A DNA stretch of 64,000 nt from Apus apus (Eukaryota > Chordata > Aves > Apodiformes > Apodidae). The DNA lies in contig NC_067285.1 of the NCBI RefSeq assembly GCF_020740795.1, positions 109,331,652-109,395,651 on the forward strand. Reading direction: 5' to 3'. The translations under genes and the position numbers were made by a program. Positions 9,294 to 21,200 of this stretch are shown here, one piece after another. The notes below the pieces were generated by a model. The model did no database searches and was not told the origin of the DNA. It saw only the letters and a program-made list of their open reading frames with translations. The number at the start of each line of letters is the position of its first letter. Position 1 is the first letter of the stretch.

Positions 9294-12200
9294 CTACAAA
9301 GAAAATGGCAGGTTAGATGACAGAGTTTCATACTCCTGGAGCTACAGTCCTTAAATTTATGTTATCAGCCCTAAAATGAGAGATGCTGAGCACCCAGGAA
9401 TCTTGACATGTAACAGTAGGAAATATGGGCACCCTGTATTCTCTGGCGAAGTGTACTTATTCTTGCAATGCATTTGTTATCTATCTTACAGAAATGTAGA
9501 AATATATATTCATAAATCAGGAAGTGGAATAGTGTTAATTTTCATGGTTCATTATAGGAGTAAACAAGGCCATACAGTCCTTCATGCTTTGTAACTGGGC
9601 TTGAAAAATACACAAGCTGACTTTTCAGTCTTCACTATAAAATTTTAGTATTAAAAGCTGTCCTTCCTTGGCCTTCCAAGAAGATAACCCCTACAGTGTA
9701 ACTCAGCATCCCACAGCTTTCCCAAGACTGCAGGTGACTTTCCCAGTGCTTCCTTCTGTACCAGTTTTGCCAAGTAGCAGTGGACTGAAGTTAGTGAGAC
9801 ATTGGTCTGTTCACAGTTACTTTAGCAAAGCTGACAAGTGCCCGCTTCCTCCTGGGGCCATTTTGGAAGGATGCAGACAGGCTACGAGGCCTGGCGAGAG
9901 ATCTCACCACAAAACCAGTGCAGGAGGAAGCAGACACATGCTGCTGAATGATCGGGGCTAAAAGAACACCACTGCTGCCTGGCAGACAGAGTGCTGAGAT
10001 GGGATGAACTCCAAATCCATACCTAAAAAAGAGGCTCTTCAAGACTGAACCCTGAATCATGGTCCAGACCCCAGTAAGTCTGGTGACTCAGAGGTGCCTT
10101 CTCTCATGCATCCTTTGTATCAGCATCACTATGCCACCCACTTTATCTCATCCTCCTTTCAGGAAATGTCTGGCAAGTTTCACCAATCAAAACATGACAC
10201 AGTCAGGAGGCACATGAGCTGCCCCTGATGGGGCACCGAGACAGGAGCCATCAGCCTCATTCACTAGCCATCTGACCTACGTCCTCTCCGGTCTTCATCT
10301 ATCAACTCCTATTTAGACAATTACAGCTCCCCATCTCAGGAATCTGTATTTAGAAGGAGCCATAAGGTATTACCCAACTGAAGGTTTCCTGACTACTGTG
10401 GTGTGCAACATTCTTCTGAACTTCAGCTGTAACCTGATGAAAACTATTCACAAGGGTTTACTCAACAAAAGATTTCTTGTTTTTTGAAAAAATGAATTAA
10501 TTTCAGTCATCATGTTTGATCATCACATTCAGACTAGTTGGGGGCTATGCAAAAAGAAACACTGCCAGATTTTTAAGATGTTCAAATACCAGTGTTTTGA
10601 TCATACAAGATTTATTTTGCATAAGCACTGCAAAGTCTAAGGATTTTCTCCTATGATTAACTGAGATTTCTGTAAACATTTGGTAATCATGCTGTGTGAG
10701 ACATTTGTATCCATTCATGCCACTGGAATTCCAGACAAAGTTTCTTATCACATGAAGCAAATGCTTCCAACAAAATGTGAAAAAAAAAATCTTTTTTACA
10801 GCAGCACAGAATTATTAATAGCTGCTTTGGCTCTGCTCTTCTTCCTTGTTCAAAATCACGTGCAAACAGCAAGTCTTGCACAGCACACCCAATGTTGTCA
10901 AAGGGTGTGTGCAAATTTATATCTAAACATCTGCACATTTGTCAGGGAGCAGGAATTATCAGTAATCCCTAAAAGCAGGCAGTGTTTGCAAGGTTCATGC
11001 TAACCTGTGCTTCTTCCTTCCAGGTGACAATATAACAATGCTGCAGCTAGTGCAGTTCTTTTATATAGGCTATATATATTCAGCTTTGTCCTAAGGAAGC
11101 ACAGTTCTTCTCCCCAGATGCCTGGACTATGAGGCCAGACTCCTCTATTCATTCCCTTCCACTGCTCTATGATGCTCTACATAGTCTAGCCATGCATTTC
11201 CCACAAGATGCTTCAGGAAGCTGCAGGTCTGTGTTTACGATGCTGATAAATAACATAATGGAGATTTCTAAACAGACTTTAATACAGATAGAAACACAAA
11301 TAAAGCCACCTCCTGTCACAGCTACTTTTACAACACAACAAGCCCTGCTGCCAGGACACAGCTGAGCCCTAAGATGTTTTTGGGAATTAGATAATCTTTT
11401 AAGAATATACCTGGGGTCACTGGAACAGTTAAAAGTGCCAGTACGTATGCCAAACCTTGAAACTTTCTTCACCATTTTCTCCCAGTGGACTTTATTCACC
11501 AGTGGGCTTCTGTCGTTTGCTATGACCTATTGCCAAAAGGAAATAATAATTTAGTATCACAGCAAGTTTGCTTCCTGAAATAAATAAATAAAAAAAGAGC
11601 AAGTTTCAAAAAAGCAGAGATCTAGTCACCCTTGATACTGTTTTCTGCTCCTCTTAGAATATACAACAGGTATATACAAGTGGTAGTCACACTAAGTGTC
11701 TACGGAGAGTGAAGCTCTAAGACAGAAATAGTTTCTGCAGAAAGAATAAAGTGCATTATCATTTTAAGTACCTGTTACTAAAATTAGTGGTAGTTGACAA
11801 AACACCTTGGGAAAGTAATAAAATTATCACTAACCAGTTAATAGCAGAGAAAGGAAGATTAAAATGAGTTGGAATGCATGCACCTGGTACAGGATTATAT
11901 TGCTAACAACCATTCTAAGTGCTGGAAACTATTGATTAAACTCCCAGATAATGCCTAAAAAATCCTGACTCCTTCCAGCTTTGCCAGTGACTCACTCTAA
12001 CTTTACGTGACTGTTCCACCAACTCCAATGTCCCATCTGCCATTTCAGGATGATAATTCACTGTGATATATCCCAAGGTCTAATTTGTTCTAGCCTAGTA
12101 TATTGAAGTAGTACTCCAGGTTACCTACATGTAAGCTTCTGCAGACACAAATGACAAAGAATAAGCACTAATCCTCTGACTTATGTCAGGGAATGAAAAG

Positions 12201-15200
12201 AAAAAAGAAAAACAAACATGACACAGAAAGAAAAAGAAAAACTGCCTGTAGCTGACAGGTAGTTTTGAATGACATGACTGATCATGCATTGCTCCATGAG
12301 CTGTCGCAGTTTCTATTTTAGAAATGCCTCATATGCTTCTGCAGACTTACTGACAACCCTTTAAAAAATATTTTTAAATTAAGTTTAGAAACTTCAACTT
12401 GTGAGATATTTCTTTACTCGCCATTAAACTTACTCCAGTCATTTTCCAACTTAGTAACCTCAAATGTCAGTTTTCCTCTGGAAGTTCAGTTCTCACCATG
12501 GTTAACAGTTCTTTGTGTACAGGCTGAGACACAGTGGAAAGTGTGTCTGGCCTTTGAGATAAAAAAAAATTATCTGCTTTGTGGTAAGTCGTAACCTCTC
12601 AGAAACTTAAAATGAGAGAATTCACTAAGCAGAATGTTCTACATAGGGAAACAATGTTGAACTGAAGTTACAGATGACACTCCCAGTTCCACTGAGCCCA
12701 GAATGTTTAAATAAAACCCAAGGTGAACATCTAGATAAGAATCCTTCAATTTATTCTCAAAGCACACACATCACATCAAAAAGCTTTTGATTAGCTAAAC
12801 AAACTTCAGGCATAAGGACAATGAGCTGGGGAAATCTGCTGCATTATTGAGGCTTCTGTGCATCATCCAATGTAACTGAAGTAATTACTTTTCATATTTA
12901 AAATTTCTTCTTTTCATTTACTTCAACCAAAAGGGACCACATTCTTGAAGACACCTTAACACCAGTACATTCTCAGAGCTACTGTGGCATGATAAATGCA
13001 TACATTCAGCACAGTGAAGAATCACTGTATTTTGTTAGTAAGCATAAAACATTGATAACTGGATTACTCTTTGAGAAAACTATTCAGAGACTGGCTGCTT
13101 TCAAAATTCTATGGGCATGTTCTGAAGAAGTCTAGCATAGTAGTTGAGAATATGCTAATGTTACATGCAGGAGAAGCCATCCTGCTCAGTTGTTTCTTCT
13201 CTCTGATATTGCAACACTTTCAATGTCAAGAGAAGGAGATTTGTTGCAAATGTGGTCACTGGTATGTTTTGCTGTCATCTAGCTGTTTGTCCTGGTGGGT
13301 TTTTTAATACCAGTTTGATTCCTTTCCTATGAAAAAGTCTTTCCTCTTGGGAAAAGTTATGTTGTAGGACAATGACAGAACCAGCAGTTTGTATTTTTCA
13401 ACAAGTCAGAGAGAGCCCTACTATGGTTTTGCACACTGAAGCTTTGTAAAATTTCTTATGCTCATACTTTCTTATGCTCATACTTTCTTATGTCATTATG
13501 GCAAAAGAAAAGAACCAACCCTCAAATAAACATGCCCATTGCAGCTGCTCCTTGCAGCCAACACCCACTTAGAACATGGGGAGTTCACCAGAGTTTGGTT
13601 CATATTTTGGAAATACCTCTCTGGGTGAGGGAGCCTGAGAAAATACTGCAGGGTTAAGCAATCACAATGCAATTCAGTTTAATTTAAAAGCAACTTGCAA
13701 GCACTTTTAAGATATTTTTATTTTAAAAGTGTGAATTTTGATAAACTAAAAAACGTAGCTTAAAACCCTGTAACTGAGGAGACCAGGAATTGTAATGTGA
13801 AAAAGGCCTGGAAATGTTTCAAGTCCAAGGTGTTAAAGCTATCAGGATTTTTTTTTTTATTTCAGGCAAGGGGGAAAAAAAAGTTGTCATCAAGTTCCGC
13901 ACTTCTTCCTTGGAAGCACTTCCAAAAGGATGTTATAAATAGTTTGAAAGCCTACAAGGAATGAAAAAAGGTCAAAAGGAAGAGCTAGCAAAGAAAGACA
14001 TGCAATAACTTTTTTTAAAATGGAAAGAAATTGAGCGATTCAAGTTAGGACTGTACAAAGAATATTACAAGCTGCATAAAAAGGTTTATTCAGTCATACG
14101 AATAAGAACAGAATGGGAAACCAGCAGGATCATCATGCAATTAAGAAAGGATAGAAATGTAAGATAACTTTCTTATAAAAATTAAATTAGTGCTCTGACT
14201 CAGTTTTCAATGAAGGGGAGCTGGTTGGCCATGAGCAGGTCAGGAAGTTTATGGGAAGTGACTTTATCACCTGAAGATGGAAACAAAACTAAAATAATTT
14301 AATGCACTTAAATCATAGTAAGCAGATAATCTCCATCCTAGCACTGTAATACAATTAACACACAAAACTACACATGAACCTGAAAAGATTTCTTATAAAA
14401 CCCCTGTCAAAGTGATCTACATTTTGACAGGAGAATAACAAGTTATTAACTATATTTAAGAGCACATGAAAAAAAATCCCACCAGTTTGAACTCAACAGT
14501 ATGCAAAACTGTGGAACAGATTTTAAAGGTGCAGAGACTGTTGAATTCTCCTCCCCTTTCCAGTATGGAATTACTAAAGACATTTCATTCCTGATTAAGC
14601 TGAGAGGTACAAATCCAGCTTTTCCTGGAGGAAAAGAGCCGAGTGTCAAGAGAAAAGGAATGCGGCACCTTTCTGTACTTTGGTGGGGTATCAAGTACTG
14701 TGCCACACAGAAAATGTTCAGGACAACTGGAGATAAGTTTTTATAGTGAGTTAAAAAAAAAAGTTTTAAAGTAAGAAATTGGCTAAGGCAAGAAAACATC
14801 AAAATGACAGAAAAGTGCTAACAGATTTCTTAATAGATTTTACCTTAGAGCTCAGTTCAGCATATATTCCTATTAATGCCCTTCCTACAGAAACCTGAAG
14901 TCTCCCAAAGCCATCTGTAGATGACATAAAATTGGGAAGCATGTCTGTGTACAAAAGAAGATTAAAACACCATACAGGAAGAGCTGCACAAATCTTGTCA
15001 TGCAGAGTGTCAGAAATGAAATTGAATTCAGTAATGAACGGGACACTCGGGAAGTTCCTTAGTTAGAAACAGCCATGGGAGGAAACACTTGGGTCTATTA
15101 GTTGATCCAAAAGGAACTTTGAGCCATCAGTATTCACTGGCTGTGAAATAAACCAAGCCCAGGATACATCATCCCAAACAGAATAAACTGGTGGATTGAC

Positions 15201-18200
15201 CTCACGTACTGGGAGTAGTGGGATAGATATCAAGAGGCAGTGACACTAAAAGGCAACATCAATTTAAGTGCAATGTGAACAAATCATGCATGAATATGCT
15301 CAGGACAGAAGTCAGATACATGTTTCCAAGAAGAGAAGAGTCACTATGAGTACTGCACTCAGACAACTTATGATTTAAGAGATACAGCAAAATATTTTAT
15401 AAACACATGTTCCACAGTCTAGCAGGGAGCTCAACTCACTCATCAACAGGGTCCCTTTCAGTCATATGCTCTATCTCATTTTAAAGGAATAAAGACAAAG
15501 CAGCAGAAGGTAACTTCCATGAGATCAGCTGGGAAACAAACACAAACATTTAGAAGGACACAAACCCTTCAAGCTTTTCTTATTATCAGCAATGTTCACA
15601 ATCTGCAACATATCATGTGTCAGAGTGACAAATAAGACAACAAAGATGACCCAATTATCCATTAATCATCTTAATGGGCTAAGAGAATCCAAAAGGATCA
15701 AAGTAACCCTGCCATTTAACAATCTAGCATCACAGACTAGATCTGCTTCCTAATCTACACCTAACCAAGGCCACAACTGCAGGGTCTGAATCACTGTGTG
15801 AATTGCAGGGGAGTTGGACTAGATGTTCTCTAGAGGTCCCTTCCAACTCTGGCAATTCCGTGATTCCATGACTAGCTGCTGTAATGGAAGATGATGCTGG
15901 AGAGAAGGCCAGACCCTCACTGGACATCTATCCACAAGCTTCCCCTGAAGTCTCAGACACAAGTTTGTTCGTACTTCGCCTGAGAGTTTGGTAGGACCAC
16001 ACAACAACCCAAAAGGTCAGGAGATTCTCAGCCAACAACACTGAAATACTGCAGGTTAGTTATGCCACCAAGGTGTGCAAAGGAAACATGGAAGACAGGG
16101 GTTTGGAAGTCTTCTTTCTTTCTACATGTTCCGATTGACTGTTTGGTTTCCATAAACACCTAAAAAGGTGGCTTCCAGGTACCACAGAAAACAAAGCTAC
16201 AATAGAATTAATCAAGGGACATAAAACACTGAAATCATAAAAATCCTGATGATTTCAACAGGCATTTTCACAGGTAGCTTTTGCATTGGACAAGCTCTCC
16301 TGACTTTGAATTAGACCCGTCCCAAAAGAGGCAAATCAAGAACATAGTTTATAGAATCATTTTGGCCTGTAAGTTAAAATAGTCATAGTTATGACATTAA
16401 GGAAGCAAACAGACTTTAAGAACAAATATCCTGGAGGCAGAGAGATACATGGAAAAACAGGACAATGTCAGCGAGACACTTTGCCTCTCTTGCTTAATCC
16501 AAAACAGAAGTATCTGAAGTAGACGCCTAGATACTGTAGTATCTACTTCATAATTGTCATTGATGAAGTTGCTCCTTAATTTCCCAGTTATCACTAAGAA
16601 TTTTTAAAGTATATTTCATAATTTTTTGTTTATTAAAATACCAGTAAAGATGGGACAGAAATTGAAGTGGCTCAAGGAAACACTGCTGCTGTTAAGAGTT
16701 TAAGAGAAACAAATGTACTGAACATTTGATGCATAAGAAGAATTACAGCACGATGGAGGAAAGACCTCACACATATCCTTATAGCAAATATTCTAAAATA
16801 GGATTAAACAGTATTTTTTTAAAATGGGGAATAATGTTCTGTGCGCAAGACCAGCTAGGCTGTCCAGATCAGAAACAACACTCTTAAAGAGTTGCCTCCA
16901 CTCCAGCAACTTGCAGCAACCCAAGTAGTTTTCAGACCCCAGCATATGCAAGAATAACTTCCCACAGAATCCCAACACCCTTGAGAGATTGTTCTTTTTT
17001 ATGTGGACATTTTAAAACCAGCCCTTAAAACTAGTTATTAGTGCTTCTAACAGCCTCAGGAACCTAAAGTAACCTCAGCAGCATTAAAGAGAAAAACATC
17101 CTGATGAATTGTCTACTCTGCTCGTTCAACAGCACTTGTGCCTTGCTAGTCTGATTAAGAGTCATTCCATTTGTGTTTATTACATTGTGCCAGGGATGAG
17201 AACAACACTAAAAAAAGAACTCAGAGGAGAAAGTAACAATTGTGAGATCATCACAATATAGCAGAAGCTCCGAGTTAAGTGATGCACGTGTGTTTTTTAT
17301 ATTGAGATAATTTTTTTGTGATGGATAAACAGTCACATTGGCAGCACTTCCAGCCTTTACAGGATAGCAGTAGGTGCCATGAAAGGAGAAGAAAACTGTA
17401 TTCCAAGTGGAAGTGCCAAGGAAAGCTCAGGCATCATCTAAGCTGGAATTTAGCCAGGATACCAGGTGGCAGGCACACCTGCTCATACCAAGGGCACAAA
17501 ATTTTGAATACACATGAACAATCAAAACATGCTTTTACAGCTTAGCCACAGAGAATGCTCATCAGCTCTGGGCAATAGGGCACTGTGACATCAGGAACAA
17601 CAAAACTTATTAAGTAAGGGGCACCATTTCCTGCTGCACACACACACATACGGGTTCTCTGGGGAGCAGTCATTCCTCACCCAGCCTCAGTAAGTCAGTC
17701 TGCATGAAGGATTACTGACATCTGACTCAGAAAAAAAACTGATTTCTAACTTATTTAATGAACTGGTAAGGTTGCATATAGGTGAGAATTGTCACTATGG
17801 TCTGGCAGTTTACAGTTTGAGATATCCAGACCCCTAGAGGTCTAGGAACTCCTCCACAGTGCCTGCAGAAGGTACATGAGCAAAGCCTGATAATACTGTC
17901 AAGAGTCCATGCACGCACTGGAAGATTTTTGAGAGATCCATAAAGGTACAAAGGTTAAAGAATCCTGGTCTCCTAATTAAGCTTCTAATGTCCTTTTCAT
18001 AGAACCCAATGTAATCAACAACTGTCTTGCAAACTATCCTCTCATAGATAAAACAGAAGTAAAAATATTTGGACAATTCTCACTTAGAAATAATTATAAA
18101 TGCACAGTGGGTTATTTATTAGAAGCATGGAAAAAAGCTTATTCCAGCTAACATGAGTAAGTTTCTATGTGACTGTCTGTACTTTTATTAATTCTGAGAT

Positions 18201-21200
18201 GTCTCACTCTCTGTTTATTATTCAGCATTGTGCTGAAGAAACTGAATTTCCACATAGTTGTTCTTTCCTAAGAACTCACAACTGCTTCAGTATCTATCCA
18301 TATGGATAAAATGTCTGGAGATATTTTTGTTGTGCTTTTCTGAGAAAGAGACCTTGAGAAATTAGATCAAAATAGGCAAAGACAGAAGACTACATCCATC
18401 ACAGCACGTAAAAATTAACCACCTTAAAATTACATGTTATTTCTCAAGGGAGGTGGGGTGATCTGTGCACCAATCTGAACAGCTCAGTTAAGCTGTCAGT
18501 TAAACCAGAGGTTGAGAATAAATGAGCTTCTCTAATGAATTAACATGGATATGCTGGCAATATGAGAAGTATTACATTCTAGCTGATGGCATTCTGCACC
18601 CTTGACTGGATATGTAGACTCTCAAGAAGGATGCTGAAAGTTAAAATCAGATATCCTGAAGTAAATCAACCTGAAGGGCTATCAGAAACGACAGAAACAC
18701 TGAACTACGTATGTTAAGAGGATTGAGTGTTTCTGCTTAATTTCCTTGTAGTGAGAACAACTAATCACCTGGTAAAATTAAAACGACAAATATGAAAACC
18801 AGCCATCCCACAAAGAGAAAGAACAAATCACCACCAAAACCCCGTAGGCACATCCCTTGCTCTGTGACTACGCCCCTTGAACAAGAAGCTGAGATGCAGA
18901 ATAGACTGAAAGATTTTTCTGTCCCCTGCACCTCTACCAGAGACGATCAAAACGTTTGTTTCACTCTTCGTTCAAAGAGGATTTTTAACCTGTAGATCAT
19001 TTACTGTGTGTTTTAGAAGAAAGTCATAACCACTACGGTATGGTTGGATGTGACAGGCTTCTCGGGACTAACAGCAGAGCGTGAGCAACAGCAGGCTGCA
19101 AGAACAACAATGTTACATGTTGCTCCCCTACCCACAGGAGAAGCAGCTCTAGCAACTACCACTCATCCCCCTTGCCAGGCAAAGCAGTGCACAGCAGCAG
19201 CTGGCAAGCAAGAAGAAAGGCATAAAAGGAAAGGTGATGAGATAATGAGCTAATAGGAGAGAAACACACTCTGCTGTCTGTGACTCTATGGAAGCTCCAC
19301 ATAGGAGCAGAGGATGCCTATGAACAGCCACACTGGGAAACAAATCACTGAACCTGGATGGTTTGCATGTGGATTTCCAGAAAAGAAGGAAACAAAGCCA
19401 CAAAACACCATTTCCTTGTGCATGGACTTTGACTTTCTTCAAGGAATTAATCTTGCTGGCTCCAAATGGTAAATTCAAATCCAAATTTGTGTCAAGAAAT
19501 AATAATAATTTTCCTCTTTTTCCTTTTATTGTCAGCAGACAAGCAACAGCTTGTGCCACCCCAGAAATTTCATTTACATGCACTGGCAAACAAAAATCAT
19601 CTTCAGAGTCCTCATCCTGCCATATATCTCCACAAAGTCTTCAAAACCAACTCAACCAACAGCTGCTGTGCTACCTGAGCCAGAACTGTTCCTCTCATGC
19701 CACTGCTTTCCAGCAGCCCCCGTGGAACAGACATTCAGGGTCAGCATCCTGAAAAGGATCTGGAGATCCCTTCTGCTTCCCAGCCAGTAGCAACAACAGA
19801 GGAGGGGAATGCTCCGGCCTTGGCTGTGGTCACCAAACCCATCCACGAGGCATCCTCACTTTTGTACTGTCCCCAGCCAAAGCATCAAGCTGATTAATTA
19901 GCTGCAAAGTTTCCAGGGGAAGCCTAACTGTAAAATAATTTGAAGAGGGAACTGATGATAAAAAAACATCTCTGCAGGGATGAAGGAGAAGAGAGCACGG
20001 GAAATATCTGTGAAGGGACACAAAGAGTCCAGCTCAGGAGTTATGGTGGGGAAGGGAGCAAATGAAAACTCCAAGTGATGAAGACTCAAAAAGGCAAGAA
20101 TGAAAATAAATAAATAAATTTGACACATCTAGTGGTTTTTATTGTGGAGAAACAGCCAAACAGCATTCAGCGAGTAAATTATTCAGTAAATTCCACTAAT
20201 CTTTTTTTCCACAGCTATTGTGACCAACTGAATAGCTGTGCAAATATTCCCAGAATGATGACAACATTAATCACACTAGAGATATCAAAACACAGCCGAT
20301 CTGATCTGCTATTATGAAGCTAGCTGAAAATATACTATGATTAAAATTCTGCAAGCAACAGACAACAAAGAACTACCACACTGTACTCTTTGGAGCTGCA
20401 TGGGGAGGAGGGAGGTATTTCATAGCATATTCATGCTTGTATATTTCAGCTAGCTTGGAGATGTGTGAACTTCATCTCACCTCTCTCCCTCGGCTTGAAG
20501 AATCCCCTTCTGCATGATTTAAACCTGAAACTTGGATTCAATAAATGCCAAATAGATCTTTCCCAAAACACAAAGGCCATTTTGGCTGTGAAGGTAATCT
20601 GTTCTCTCATTGTCTGTTTCAGAGCAAGCTCTGATGTGGTGACAGTGCAGGTCTAGTAACAGGAAGTTATTAAATCTTGATAGTCTATTTAAATAGGAAA
20701 CACAAAGTGAGGAGACCAGACAAACCAGGCAGGAGAGTGGTCAACCGAAGAATTAATTGTCTGGTGGATAATTCTGATTGCCCCATGTTAGCAGGGAGCT
20801 TAATGCTTTAGAAAAATATCAGTAGAGAAGTTGATGCTGCAATGCATTTTTACATTTTGGTCTAATTACTTATGTTCCCAAGAGTGATGATAAATTGTTT
20901 CAGAATCCTATTTGCAAACATCTCTCTTCCCTTTCCTAAGTGTCCTCTCTTATTCTCATGCAGGCCTGGGGAAGCACACTCTAAAAATCAGTGGACTCTC
21001 AAGGTGTGGGGGGAAGGTGAACTTTAAACTGCTTCAGATACACTGTAGAAGCAGCCAGCCAGCCAGCCAGCCTGGGAAGCAGCACACTGAGATCTTGCCT
21101 TTATGAAGGGGCAATTGAGATTTTAAAAGTGCTCTAAGCCCTTTAGATAAACAAAAACTTAGACTGGTTGGGTCTGAGCATGTAATGCATGCAAAAGGAA